From: Raphanus sativus
Lineage: Eukaryota > Streptophyta > Magnoliopsida > Brassicales > Brassicaceae
Direction: 5' to 3'
Assembly (NCBI RefSeq): GCF_000801105.2
Contig: NC_079512.1
Location: 1,674,263-1,738,262, forward strand
DNA length: 64,000 bases
Position numbers and translations under genes: made by a program. The notes beneath the pieces are model-generated. The model made no database searches. It worked only from the letters and a program-made list of their open reading frames with translations, and was not told the origin of the DNA. Every line of letters starts with the position of its first letter. Position 1 is the stretch's first letter. This document shows positions 35,958 to 53,964 of the stretch, piece after piece.

Positions 35958-37018
35958 TCTATACTATTAAAGCAGAATTCCTAATAGGATTCTGCCCTAA
36001 GATTTTCAAATTATTTACAAAAAAATGCCACTATTTTTCTAAATTATTTTAATTAGTATCCTCACATATTGTTCGACCAATGACAGGTTCCCTTTTTAAA
36101 ACCATCAGGAAATCTCACGCTTTAGATTGTTTAGGAAAATCAAAAAGTATTTGCGGCAAATGTTAATGACACCAGAATATGGACATGTGCCAATAAGACT
36201 GAAAAATGAAAGTATAAAACGGTCTCGGCCAAAATTTTACCAACATATAACTGTAAAGCCCACCATTAAACACACCTTTAATGTGCTTTGTTATTTATTT
36301 TCAGTATATGTTTTATATCTAAATGATTTTAACAATATGCCGTAACCTATATTATCATTATTATTTTGATCAAAACAACAAGCAATATAACAATCAAATA
36401 TTTTAACTATTTTAACGTACATTTCCATCGGAAATCTAATTTAAATATTTTAAAGTATATATGTTACCTGATAAAAATAGTCCATATCTAATTTAAATTC
36501 TGTATTTATTTAACAAACAAGAACACTCCCGGAGTCAAAATTTAAAAGTAAATATTCTTTTCTAAATATAGGAATTCTAAAAATAAAAATTTAAAACTTA
36601 AATAATGTATAAATGTTTTACTATAAATATATTTTTATAATAATTAAACTAAATAATGATTTTTAAAAAAAAATTATAACCCGCATATAACCATAAAATT
36701 AAGCGGAATGGGTGCAGATACATAATTATTTGTTTGCGGGTCGTGCATGTCAAATATTTTTTACCAAAACAAATCTGAAAACCCGCGGATTGGCGGGTCA
36801 GCGGGGTAGATTCGACCCGCAATCCAGCCTTAACTGTGCGTATACCGTATCAATTTTTAAATTGCTATTATTTAATAAAACATAGTTTAATTAAGATTTA
36901 TACACAAATATGATTATAAAGAAAAATACAAATATAATTACAAAGAAAACAGATATATCAAAAATTAAATTTAAGATAAAATATATACCCGCTCTTTTAA
37001 GGGCGGGTCAAAACCTAG
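35958..37018 (+). mobile_element. Helitron (1,061 bp), ends confirmed by an empty site
   Basis: Starts TCTATACTATTAAAGCAGAA at 35958 and ends with the hairpin ACCCGCTCTT/AAGGGCGGGT and CTAG at 37015-37018. Flanks are A (35957) and T (37019). The paralogous C-D interval reads straight through (GAGTAGGGTATATCGATTT, junction 50874|50875), giving the exact pre-insertion sequence with no duplication. No coding sequence inside; the short open frame near 36127 is not protein-like. Confidence 0.92.
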
Positions 37019-37460
37019 TATCGATTTGAAAGATGCTGAAATCTGTGAGACTAAAGTATGAACTGTTTGTGTTTTATAAACTTGAAATTTTTAAGACTAA
37101 AAATTTAATTAATCTTAAATATCATCACTTTATTCATTTGTGTGGGTTCTATACTACTTTTCCACTTATTATGAGTACTGTATATCGGCCCTTTGTAGTT
37201 AACCGCTAGCTGACCCGGAAGGATGATTGTTGATTAAAGCTCTTTTGTGATTGATGTGTTACACTTGAAATTCAAAAATCGGCAATAACTAGATGTTTAT
37301 TAGATGACTTGCTATATAGATTCTTCGGTGCCCTAGACAAAAAATTATAATTAGCAAATTATTGATTTATTTTTATATATTTTACATTTCTATTAGTTAT
37401 TTTAGTTTTAAAATTTAATTATCAAATTATTTTAGAATTATTTGTGGATTTAAACTAAAA

Positions 37461-38988
37461 TCTAATCTATTAAAAATGGAGAACAAATATAAACTACCTC
37501 TCAATTTTCATAATTATTTACAATGACATGCCACTGAAGTTATTAATTAATTTATTTTTAGGATTCTTTATATTTTATGTTGAATTAATGCATTTCCAAA
37601 ATTGAATCCTAACTAAAAAATATGGCAAAAATAATTAATAAATCTAACATATAGTATTCATTATTTTCATATTTTATTATTTATGTGTGTGTTTGGAAAT
37701 AATTAATAAACATAGCTTTAAACAGTTAATGAACAATATTGTTTTTAAATTTATGTAATTATAATTTTATTATTTATTAGTAATAACTAAAAAATAAAAG
37801 TCACATAAAAAGAATCATTTATATAATATATATATATTATGTTACATATATTTTTATATAAATAATACTCCAGTATGATAAATGTTGAAAATATAAAATA
37901 TATAGCACCATATATGTACAACTATTTTATTATAAATTATCATAAAATATGATCCATCAAAAATTAAAATACATTTGTGCGGATATACGAGTCATATTCT
38001 CAAAAGTATGGATGATACAATTGATAGTTTACAAGAAAAAATAAAATTATTCAATATAAATTATAAATTATTGTGTATTAGAAATGTCATATTAAACAAT
38101 TATTTAATCAGGTAATTTTAAAAATATATATTACTATTAACTGTTTAAAGCTATGTCTATTACAATTTCTTTGTCAAAAAAAGATCACATTCCTAGCTAT
38201 TTTAGCTAATTAAAATTTTCAAAAAATCAATATATTTTTTTAAAAAATATTGCTAACAAAACTTAAATCCATATATTCAATATCTTTGTAATATTTAGTA
38301 TAACAATAGTATTTAGAAATTTAACCAAGAAGCATTTAAAATTAAACATTATACTCATAAATCAATTAAGTTGACATGTACAATCGGTCAAGGCAGTTAT
38401 TTTATACACATTATCTATTTTGAAAACTATGGATACAACTATACAAATATAATATTCTATGTAATAAATTTCCTACAATATTTTTATTTCTTACAAATGT
38501 TATAACTAATGTATCAATTTTTAATATCATACTACCTCATATTTATCTATATTTCTTATTTTTAATGGATACACCTATACAAATCTAATATTCTATGAAA
38601 TAAATTGCCTACAATATTTTTATTTTCTTACAAATGTTATAACTAGTGTATCAATTTTTAGTACCATACTGACTCATATTTATCTATTTTCTTATTTTTA
38701 ATTCAAAAATATATTTTCTAGATATTTTATACATAAATGTAGTTATACAAATTTTAGATTTGCTTATGTAATGTCCAATAAATATAGATCATATAATTTA
38801 CTATAGAATGAAAAAAAAGTTTTCTTATGAAACACTAAAAAAAAATTATTCAATATAATTAAACACATTGTTATTTTTTAGAATGTTATATTAGTATACA
38901 AGTTGTCAATCATGTATAACATTTAGTACAAACAAATATAAAAAAATGAAAATGATACCCGCTTGGTCGAACGGGTCAAAAAATGTAG
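37461..38988 (+). mobile_element. Second Helitron (1,528 bp), ends supported by an empty site
   Basis: Starts TCTAATCTATTAAAAATGG and ends with a weak hairpin (ACCCG..CGGGT) and GTAG, one base off the CTAG consensus. The paralogous C-D interval is continuous across this point (GGATTTGAACTAACA | TTGTTAATTGATT near 51308). It is AT-rich and non-coding. Related decayed sequence occurs at about 57860-58205. Confidence 0.8.
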
Positions 38989-39202
38989 TTGTTAATTGAT
39001 TTACAGGTTTAAACTAGTTTAGTTTGATTTAAATTATTTTAAAATGATTTAAACCATGTAAATGGAATATATTTTAACTAAATCTTTTCGACTATAACTA
39101 GACGAATGGGTAGAGGTTCTATCGAAGAACATTGCTTGCAACAATATCTTAATGCCAGATAAACTTATTATATGAAAGAGGATTAAACACTAACATGGTT
39201 AA

Positions 39203-39777
39203 TGTTGCGGAATTCGTGGTTCTTCTGATACCACTTGTAGAGTCAATCGTAACTCTAACAAGACTTCCTTGGGGATTCGTAACATCCTCTGGTCCCTTTG
39301 ATCTTTTCCATTGATTCAATCCTTGTTCATGACACAAGAATTTTTAACCCAGTTCGCGGCCGCAGCGCACTACATCTGGGGTGGATCCGGGATCCACAAC
39401 ATCCACTATGAAGTATCGGAAAACACCTCCGATGTGGTTTACAAGATCATACTTCTCTCTGTTCCTGGGTATGCAAACCCTAGAGAGTATAAAGAGATAA
39501 TACAAGAGTACATGGCTAAGAGCTAAACTTAGAACAACAAATCATCTCTATCTTACTCCATCTCTCTAAGAGACGCCATGGAAACCTTCCTGGATGCTTG
39601 AGGCTCGTGCCTCCCAGAAGCTTGGCTTAGAGATCTCTGTCGTGATCTCTCCTTCTTTGTATTGTCAGCACTTAACCTAATGGGCTTTATCGATTAGGCC
39701 CATAGGTTGTCCACGCGTAACTTGTGCAACTCGGCCCAGCCGATGAACAAGTCCGATGGACTTGACCAAACCTCACA
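39203..39777 (-). repeat. 3' LTR of the LARD-like element
   Basis: 575 bp, begins TGTTGCGGAATTC on the plus strand and ends CCTCACA. It matches the other LTR with scattered substitutions and no length change. Confidence 0.9.
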
Positions 39778-39790
39778 AATCTCCACCTGT
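39778..39790 (-). other. Polypurine tract of the LARD-like element
   Basis: On the minus strand CAGGTGGAGATT ends at the 3' LTR border, the expected place for plus-strand priming. Confidence 0.6.
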
Positions 39791-42700
39791 TTGGTCCAAG
39801 TTCATAACCCTTCCTTTGTGCTCGACACCTCTTGAAACTTGAGCAAATCTGCTCATCCTCTGCATCTCCATGTCTTCTCTTATCTCTTCTCACTTCTCTC
39901 AGCTCCACCTTGAGCTTAGCTTGAAGTCCTCTCATGATCTTCTTGAAACCTGCATAAGCTTACACTTATACACCACAACTGCTTAAGTAGATTAAATACT
40001 TTAATCCACTTAGCCTCATCAATGAAAAATAGACATCATGCTTGATGAAGGGTATGTGACAATCCCATTGTCATTCTGAATTTCCATCACCTTCATACAT
40101 TATCTTGAGTTGCTAACCCAGCTGCTACACTCCAAGTGTCAAGCTCAACTCTTCATTGAAGTCGTGCTACTTCATATCTTGTTTTTCTCGTGAACTTATC
40201 AACAACACAACCTTGCTGTCAAAAACCACGAAGATGTTCAAGTGCTTGAACAGAAACCTGAACATCTTTCTGCAAGTTGATTTCCTCCTTGGACTTCCGA
40301 TTCCACTCATGTGCACTGAGCCTTGAACCAGATATCCTGAATTCTGTGCAGCTACCTTCGAACCATATATGCTTTAGACCTGAAACAACCTCTTATTCTC
40401 TACTTGTTTAAAACACTCCAGCCTTGAACACGTTTTGTACTGCTGTTACTCTGAACAGGACCCGCCATCCAACCATCACTGCTGGATAGACTTTCGACAC
40501 AACCTTGGTTCACCCTTCATGTTGTTAACATAATATGCTACCACATAATTCTCCTTGAATCAACCGCAAACCCTTGAAGTCACTCATGCTCCATATCTCT
40601 GAAATAGTCTTTGACTTACCCTTGATGTTCTTGAACAGACTGCACTTGAGCATCACTTTGTACCGCTGCACAAGCAGGACATGCCGCCTAACACCACCTG
40701 ATTAGGAAGACTTTCGACACAAACATCTTTGCTCCACCATCTGATCAACCTGTTCTGCAACTACAGAACCCCACTAACAGATTTAGACCCCACTGCTAGT
40801 TAAATGAACTGAGCCTCATACCATCTTCACCATGATACGCCTTGGCTCTCCTTACTAGCTGCATGTGATATCTATCTAGAATGTCTGATATCTCTCCTTT
40901 ACTCAGCTGTGAATTCCTTTCCTCAATACCCTTCTTGTACTGAGATGTATCCAACACCGAAACTTGTGCATCACCATCAACGACTTGAACATGCCTGTTA
41001 GTCATTGAACCTGCCATTAGCCAATGGACTTCCTTGAAGAAAACTTCCTCAGTACTCCATGTGATGCGACCATATTTCCAGAACTGCACTTGTTATGTTT
41101 CCTTAAATGCAATCGGATTTTCTTTGCATTTAAACCTTCATGAAACTTCTTTCAGTTCCACGACTTGAGCTTAAGATGAGCCTGCTTGTGGAGAACAAGT
41201 CTTACCCTTCCTGAGATGAACAAACGGTAAGACAATTCCCTGCAATCCCTGCGATGTCTTCTAACAGTTTCTTACTTTGCTTCATCTCACCAATCTTCAT
41301 CTTCACTGCTCAATACTTCAGTATCTCTTGATACTTGCTTCCCTTCAGTTTAACTAAGTACTTCACCACGTGTTTCTCTTGCATCATACTCGGCTCAGAT
41401 TTCGTGGTCCTCTGTATCAACCTCACTGCAGTGTATTCCTGATACGTATGCCGATTTACTTGTCTCGCCTACAAGTTCCCTTATGTAAGACTCCTCTTAC
41501 AAATCTTCTGATGATGCGCCTTGTACTTGTTAACTGATCCTGACACCTTCTGGCCCTTGACACTCTGAACATATCTACAAGCCCCTTATCATGAATATAA
41601 CCTTTCGTTTCAGCTCTTACTCTTTTGAGCTGACCAAGTTGCTAACCCGAAACTTTTACCTTTCAGCTGATCCAATCAAGACATCTTCTAAACCAGTGAC
41701 TCATTCCACCTGGAATCAGATTATATATATATCCCTGATGAATCAATCCTTATATAATCTCAGTGGCTCCACCTGAATCAAATAACCCTTTCGAAGTATC
41801 ATGTCTCTGTAACTAAGTTTCTGCAACTGTTCAATGTTCCTGTCGGCCCTTGAACATATCTCTCATCATACATGCCTGTGATACTCTTGAGATACTCCCT
41901 TACAGCTTCTGTCGTGTCAAACTCGAACTCATGACGAGTTTCTCAAGCTGTAACTATACTCGAACCATAACCTGTTCAAGCATGAAGTTCTGACCTGGTC
42001 AAGTCTGCAAATTCTCCTTTTTGCCTTTGAGCTGCAATTCTTATCCGAGAGCTCCACCTTGACCATTGTGGTCGTGACACCAGATCGGCGTCCCTGACTT
42101 CTCCTCTGAGTCTATTCATCTTGAATTTCTAACTCAGATATCCATGACGATTCCTCTAAGGTATAACTCACACATGCTTCTCCTAGCTGTGGTAGCGACT
42201 TTCTGCTTCTTGAACAAGTGTTGATGACTGTTGTCTCATACCCTTTATCCTCAGGATTACAACCAGTCGTAACAACCTGTTCAACCCGATTCTGCCTGCG
42301 CATTTTCCTCTGCATTTGACCAGAATCTTCAAGCTAAGTCTAACCTTGAATCGCCTTTTTATCTTTAGGTTTTCCCCGTCACTCACACGACCTTACTAAA
42401 GCTTCTGCATGTTGTTACTACAAATAGCCATTTGCTCCAACATACCCTTGTGTAGCCTTTTACACACTTATCCCATACTCTAGTTTATTCTTCTTAGAGG
42501 TACAACCTGTTCAGCCACACTGACTTGGTGACTCCTCTGACTTTCTTCTACCAGCCAGAAACCTTTCCTCTCATGCCCCCACGAGACTGACTTGTTCTGA
42601 CCCAAAACAGAATCACCTCTGTTTCATCACATTGTTGTCACACGACAACCAACCTGTGCAGCTGCAAGATCCGTTGATCATCTTTCGCAAATACATCCTG

Positions 42701-44546
42701 CATTCCTTGTGATCTCTGAAAACCTTCAGTCCCTGTGAGATTGATGACCTTTGATTCCTTCTCCTTTAAGCCTAGCTTTGACTTAATGTGAGTTTGTATT
42801 CCCTTGAGATATCCTCCATCCCAGACGACTCAAATCAATCTCCAACACTCTGATCACGAACACGCCAACATGTGCAGCTGTTATGTTGCAGCTTGCGCGA
42901 GTCTTCCCTTTCTTGCAAACAACCGCTGCATCCCTTGCAAGTCTCTCATCATGATTTCATAGACCTGAAACCATCACGTGCATTAGGATTTTCCACTGTG
43001 AACGTTTCTTCCTCTGTCTCTGACGTTGTCTTTGTCTACCACATACAAACGTCATCTGCTTCTTCTCTGATGCTCCATATCCTTTAGCATCATCATTGGT
43101 TCGTCACTTCTGAAATAATCATCAGATTGTGACTACAAATCTACTGATTCTTCTTCTTCAGAATTTCCAGCTGATGTCGATGCTAATTTGAAGCTCTTGC
43201 AGAATCTGAATCACCATTGCCTCAAACCAGAGCTCTTTGATTCAATCCTAACAAACCTCAATAGCCTGTAGACACTAAACTCCCCATCCTGAGAATTTCC
43301 TTTGTAACAACCTGAATGAACACATTTCCTTGAACATCTCTCTGAACCGCTGCTGTTGCCAACAGAACCCGCCGCTTAGCTCAACCTGCTAAGAAGACTT
43401 TCGACGCAAAGAATCTCTGCTCAACCTCTGCTCAAACAAATCATTACCTCTGCAACCGTGAAACCTTGTAGACCAATTTGTTTTCCCTCATATGCCTGAG
43501 AAGCCGAAACAAACTACTACTGAATCCCATGCAGAAAACCCGAAACACACTTGTTTCCATCCTGAATCAATCTCGATTTGACACCACCACCTGTTCAGCC
43601 GAACTCTGCCTTGAACAAGTAACTCCTCGTTCTTGCAGATCCATCCCAGCAGAAAACTATGTGTTATGCCAAACACATATCTGCTTAGAAAACCACACTG
43701 CATTCCCTCTGAAAATATCAGCCTTGTGGTATCTTGTTCTCTGAACCTCTACCCAACTGTGGACTTCCGTGATCACACATAGACGAACCCGCATGAGTCG
43801 ATCTCTTTCAAACCCTTCTGCAACATCCTTCACGCTGACTAAAGAATACCATCTGAACAGCCATGAAACACTCATATCATTCAAGGTTCTAAGGCGTCCC
43901 CTAGTTCCAAGAATTCCATGAGATATCGAGCTGAAATAACCCCATAGATTAACACACCACCTGCGACTGATATACCATGTAGAGATAACCCAAGAACACC
44001 GTGAAATCCCTCACTGAATCTTCAGATAATCCCATACAAAACACCAGTGCGAAAATCCCTTGTGCTCCACTATGCTCTCAACTCCAATAACTTGCAGAAT
44101 ATGAAAAAATCCGAAACTCCAATGCATATAGTCACACACGCCTTGTGACTGTCACACACTCCTTGTGACTGCAGATCGAAGACAGCTCTGAAACCTCTAT
44201 TTCTTATGCTAGCAGCCTGCCACCATCTTGACTTGTGAGTAACCTGAAACCCTTCTCACATAGCAGCAGATTCTTGCACCCTTGGAGAACTGTAGAGAAA
44301 CCCTGATTTCATAAACTCGAAATCATCTCAACCGATTCAACTGACTTGTGAATCCTTCCTCCGTAAACTTGTGCAACTGCAGCGAAGAACGTCGAACAGT
44401 TTTCCTTCTTCCTCTTGTAAACCAAAAATCTCTTTCACCTGATCTTGATCTCGGTGTACTACTCTGATTAGGGTAACACCACGTGACCACCAGCTTCATA
44501 TGTCTCTCCTCCTCGAGACGTGGACTCCAGGAATCAATGAGCCTAT

Positions 44547-44558
44547 GCTCTGATACCA
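44547..44558 (-). other. Primer-binding site of the LARD-like element
   Basis: Minus strand TGGTATCAGAGC, complementary to initiator Met-tRNA, lies 2 bp inside the right-hand (5') LTR. Confidence 0.85.
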
Positions 44559-44560
44559 TT

Positions 44561-45135
44561 TGTTGCGGAATTCGTGGTTCTTCTGATACCACTTGTAGAG
44601 TCAATCGTAACTCTAACAAGACTTCCTTGGGGATTCGTAACATCCCCTGGTCCCTTTGATCTTTCCCATTGATTCAATCCTTGTTCATGACACAAGAGTT
44701 TTTAACCTAGTTCGCGGCCGCAGCGCACTACATCTGGGGTGGATCCGGGATCCACAACATCCACCATGAAGTATCGGAAAACACCTCCGATGTGGTTTAC
44801 AAGATCATACTTCTCTCTGTTCCTGGGTATGCAAACCCAAGAGAGTATAAAGAGATAATACAAGAGTACATGGCTAAGAGCTAAACTTAGAACAACAAAT
44901 CATCTCTAGCTTACTCCATCTCTCTAAGAGACGCCATGGAAACTTTCTTGGATGCTTGAGGCTCGTGCCTCCCAGAAGCTTGACTTAGAGATCTCTGTCG
45001 TGATCTCTCCTTCTTTGTATTGTCAGCACTTAACCTAATGGGCTTTATCGATTAGGCCCATAGGTTGTCCACACGTAACTTGTGCAACTCGGCCCAACCG
45101 ATGAACAAGTCCGATGAACTTCATCAAACCTCACA
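44561..45135 (-). repeat. 5' LTR of the LARD-like element
   Basis: 575 bp, same length as the partner LTR and roughly 97% identical by eye. Confidence 0.9.
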
Positions 45136-45149
45136 CTTAATGACAATGT

Positions 45150-48436
<3,287 letters not shown>

Positions 48437-48512
48437 TTAGCAAAAAAACATATAATATATACACACATTTGACTAGATATATTAGGAAAGTAAGTTTTTC
48501 TTTGGACGTGGG

Positions 48513-48566
48513 CGTCATTGAGGACGCATGCATCCATTGGCCCCATCCACCTGCATCTTCATGACG
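48513..48566 (-). promoter_or_regulatory. TGACG-motif promoter block of OPR copy C
   Basis: CGTCA at 48513-48517 and TGACG at 48562-48566, nearly identical to copy A's block although the gene is truncated. Confidence 0.45.
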
Positions 48567-48989
48567 TATGCCTTAACGACCACGTTGAACTTAATCACAA
48601 GATGCTCGTTTGTCGTTTCTTTCTCCATCTACAGTTGAGATTCGACTTTAGAGCTTAATTACAGAACAAAAAAACTTTATTGGGCCCTGATATAAATTTT
48701 CGATAATTAAAAAAAGAAAAGGTATTGACTTTGTCAGACTTTGAGACTTTGGCCACTCGACAGAAAAAAAGGTTAAGGCCAAGGGGGTTCGAGGAAAGAT
48801 AGCATCGTACAGAATGGGCACTGAGATTGAAATGAATGTTCGAAGTAGAAAAAGATTTTTTAAAAAATAAAAGACACACACTACTGATTAACATAGACAG
48901 CCAAGTTTTCTCGGTAAAATGCTTGAATTCAACTATAGGTCTTAGGCCTCCATAAGTACAACTGATGAAAAAACAGTTGATAGGTTGAG

Positions 48990-49126
48990 CCGCTAAAGAA
49001 ACGGTAACAGTATGCTCCGGACTGTATGCTTTTAATAAGATGATTGGTAATAATAGTATACAATTTTAATTTTTTATAAAAAATAGTATATAATATATTT
49101 ATTTTAAAATAATATATATATGCTGC

Positions 49127-49163
<37 letters not shown>

Positions 49164-49800
49164 TTAATATATATTTGTTATTATAAATAATGAATCTTAT
49201 TTAATTATATAAATTAAATTTTAAATGTGAAATATTATTATTTAAAAAATAAATGTAAAATTTAGTGTAGGATGTAAAATAATTTTGAATATTACTATAT
49301 AAAATAAATTAATTATATATAATTTATATATAAATTATTATTATTTATTAATTGGTAGAGCGTAAGTGATTCATATATAATATTATCATAAAATTAATAT
49401 ATAACATATGATTTATTTATTTATTTATAAATAATATGGATATGTTTATTTTATAATCTATAATATATAAATATATATTATGTTATGTTATATTTTTAAT
49501 TGAAAATAATAAATGATATGTGTAGTAATATAAGTTATATTATATTTTAAATATGAAATACTGTTCTTTTAAAAAAGTTAAAAATATTTAATCTCAGTTT
49601 TTATTTTTAAAAATATTTTTTGTTATTATAAACATAATATTTATATTATTAAATAAAAAAATAAACTAATTATATATAATTATTTTTAAATTTTTATATA
49701 TTTTAAATGCAAATGCTTACCAAAAGTTTCATATAAAAACATCGAGCAAAGAGAATTTGAAAAGCATTAGCATCTTGTAAATATTATTCTAAATGAGATA
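48990..49800. repeat. Decayed Harbinger-like element, relative of the one at 56466
   Basis: Shares with 56466-57389 the order of several stretches: GAAACRGTA...GCTGTATG-like left end, ATATTTATTTTAAAATAATAT, AATGAATCTTATTTAATT and GAGCAAAGAG..AGCATTAGCATCTTGTAAAT near the right end. Both termini are eroded, so limits are approximate. Confidence 0.5.
49127..49164. repeat. Poly(A)/(AT)n microsatellite
   Basis: A run of 15 A residues leads straight into about 12 AT dinucleotides. Confidence 0.9.
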
Positions 49801-49879
49801 ATAACGAGATCGGTGGTATCTATCTAGTTGTTTCTTGTTTATTCCGAAAAGGCCCTTTTGTATTATTGTACATGTGTGC

Positions 49880-50566
49880 CAGAGGCGGAGCTAGCTGAGA
49901 GGGAATGGGGTCAGCTGATCTCAATAGATTTCAATAACTATTTTAGTTAATAAGAAAATATGAAAAGTTGGGTATCTCTTGGTTCTGCTGGTAGATGACC
50001 TCCTTTAAATATCTTGTATGACCCCATCAAAGTTCGATTCATCCTTTTCTTTTTTTTTAAAGAAAAAACATTTGAAGTATTGGTCTTTATAATGAGTGCA
50101 TTATTTCGTTTTTCTGTTCTTTGGTATATTTTTATTGCATGATGTATCTATATGACTAGATTTCTTATTTCATATCTTCCGTTACTAATATTTTCTTTTA
50201 TGATAATGTACTTTATAGTTTCTTGTACCCTGAATCTTTTTTTATTTTTATAAATTTTATATAATTTTATTAGTTTTCAAAACATAATTTATTTAGTTAC
50301 TTTCTCTTTTTTCATCAATTACTTTTCTCTAAATATTTTTTTAACAAAGAATGAGGCCTTGCAAATTAATGAAATAAAAAATTATCATACAATGCGAAAT
50401 TTATATAAATAGTATTTTCATGAAACTGTATAAAATTGTTTCTTGATTTTTTTGTACACATAGTTATTTTGTATACGATTTTTATATTTATTTTAAAATA
50501 TATATATATATATATATATTATTTAATTTATAACCCCGGTAAAATATGTTTCTGGCTCCGTCACTG
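49880..50566. mobile_element. hAT-type non-autonomous element (687 bp)
   Basis: Ends CAGAGGCGGAGC and GGCTCCGTCACTG, flanked by the perfect 8-bp duplication ATGTGTGC (49872-49879, 50567-50574). The paralogous DNA upstream of OPR D reads through as CATGTGTGACATTC near 54485-54495, an empty site. No transposase. Confidence 0.85.
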
Positions 50567-51472
50567 ATGTGTGCCATTCCGTAAAAGTTGTGCTTTTATT
50601 TTCTGGTTTTGGGGAACTTGGACCCTTGAAGGTTTAATGTGAAAAGGCCACATGAAAATAACTCTTTTATAATTGTGTGTTCATGCTGGAAATCGTGTGT
50701 TCTCGTATTAATTTTTAGTGATACTATTACTAGTAATTTTTTTTTTTCCTCTCATGCAACGAGGCTCACCACATGAAAGAAGAACATCTCTCAAATTTGA
50801 GAAACAGAAAGTTCCTCTTCACAGGTGTAACAGTATAAAGATAAGATTAAGCTCCTCAAGGAAGGAGTAGGGTATATCGATTTGAAAGATGCTGAAATCG
50901 GAGACTGAAGTATGAACTGTTTGTGTTTTATAAACTTGAAATTTTTAAGACTAAAAACTTATTAATCTTAAATATCATCACCTTATTTATTTGTGGGGTT
51001 CTATTCTACTTTTCCACTTATTATGAGTATATCGGCCCTTTGTAGTAAACCCGCTAGCTGACCAGGAAGGATGATTGTTGATTAAAGCTTTTTGTGATGA
51101 TGTGTTACACTTGCAATTCAAAAATCGGCGGTAACTAGATGTTTATTAGACGACTTGCTAGATTCTTCGGTGCCCTAGACAAAAAAAAAATTATAATTAA
51201 CAAATTATGGATTTATTTTTATATATTTTACATTTCTATTAGTTATTTAAGTTTTAAATTTAATTATAAAATTATTTTAGACAAATTTGTGGATTTGAAC
51301 TAACATTGTTAATTGATTTACAGGTTTAAACTAGCTAGTTTAGTTTGATTTAAACTATTTTAAAATGATTTAAACCAATGTAAATCGGAATAAATTATAT
51401 TTATTAACTAAATCTTTTCGACTATAACTAAAGGAATGGGTAGAGGTTCTATCGAAGAACATTGCTTGCAAC

Positions 51473-51970
51473 CAGGGTGGTTGCACAGCTAAGGCTACGG
51501 GGGCATGTTCCTCCTATTAAACATAGTTGTCCCACATCGGGTATTGGAAGGGATCTTAAGCAGTATATAAGATAGATGAGTCACTCCACTAATCACCAAG
51601 TGATTTTAATTGTGAAGCCCATCTAGCTTAACATGGTATCAGAGCCCGATCCACGCAGTCCAGCCCGATCCATCATCGATCCAGCCCAAAGTCGGCCCAT
51701 CGATCCTTGCCCAAATATTCCGAGATTGATGCTCAAAGAGCCATCATCTCGAGGGGGCGTATTAGACACATAATTGTCCCACATCGGATATTGGAAGGGA
51801 TCTTAAGCAGTATATAAGTAGATGAGCCACTCCACTAATCACCAATTAATTTTAAGTGTGAAGTCCATCTAACTTAACAACTCCAACTGATTTTAGTTTT
51901 CTTTAAGCATTTACTATAAAGTAAAAAGCATGTGCCCCCAACTAATTAAGTTTTTCTACATCTGCCCCTG
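51473..51970. mobile_element. hAT-type MITE split by a TRIM
   Basis: CAGGGTGG at the left end and TCTGCCCCTG at the right end, with perfect 8-bp duplication CTTGCAAC (51465-51472, 51971-51978). The A-B interval has a single CTTGCAAC at 39135-39142 with no insert. About 130 bp belong to the MITE; the rest is the nested TRIM. Confidence 0.82.
51515..51879 (+). mobile_element. TRIM (terminal-repeat retrotransposon in miniature), nested
   Basis: Two LTRs of about 119-120 bp (51515-51633, 51760-51879) share TTGTCCCACATCGG, GGGATCTTAAGCAGTATATA and ACTCCACTAATCACCAA. Between them are a primer-binding site TGGTATCAGAGC (51634-51645) and a purine tract GAGGGGGCG before the 3' LTR, with no coding capacity. 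Flanks CCTCC and ACTCC are a 5-bp duplication with one change. It resembles the Katydid-type TRIMs of crucifers. Confidence 0.85.
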
Positions 51971-52047
51971 CTTGCAACAATATCTTAACGCCAGATAAAC
52001 TTATTATATGAAAGACGATTACACATTAACATGCTTAATGACAATGT

Positions 52048-53899
<1,852 letters not shown>

Positions 53900-53964
53900 T
53901 ACGCATTGACGACATTTAGAGAGTACTTGCCACTTTGAACTTAACCTCAATAATGCTCGTTTCT

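Larger units (their letters stand above)
39203..45135 (-). mobile_element. LARD-like non-coding LTR retrotransposon, minus orientation (5.9 kb)
   Basis: Two 575-bp LTRs (39203-39777 and 44561-45135) bound a 4.8-kb interior without any recognisable gag, protease, integrase or RT; no open frame exceeds about 110 codons. Orientation comes from the primer-binding site beside the right LTR and a purine tract beside the left. The LTRs read TG...CA on the minus strand. Target duplication is GTTAA (39198-39202) versus CTTAA (45136-45140). The paralogous OPR D 3' flank has the single CTTAA, so one side mutated. The LTRs differ at about 15 positions by eye. The insertion sits 10 bp past the stop codon of OPR copy B, so B must use a new 3' end. 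The interior has diverged internal repeats around an AAGACTTTCGACRCAA motif. Confidence 0.88.

Noticed and set aside
36127..36345. 72-codon frame inside the Helitron at 35958
   Set aside because: Composition is not protein-like, no homology is recognised, and the surrounding DNA is a non-coding Helitron.
40796..41089. 97-codon minus frame in the LARD interior as a gag remnant
   Set aside because: No zinc knuckle, capsid or other retroelement motif. The length is unremarkable for a 4.8-kb GC-moderate interior.
39203..45135. Direct repeats at 39203 and 44561 as part of the OPR segmental duplication
   Set aside because: TG...CA ends, PBS, PPT, target duplication and an empty site in copy D's flank show they are LTRs of one element.
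49127..49164. A-tract followed by (AT)n as another micro-retroposon scar
   Set aside because: No flanking direct repeat. It is a simple microsatellite.
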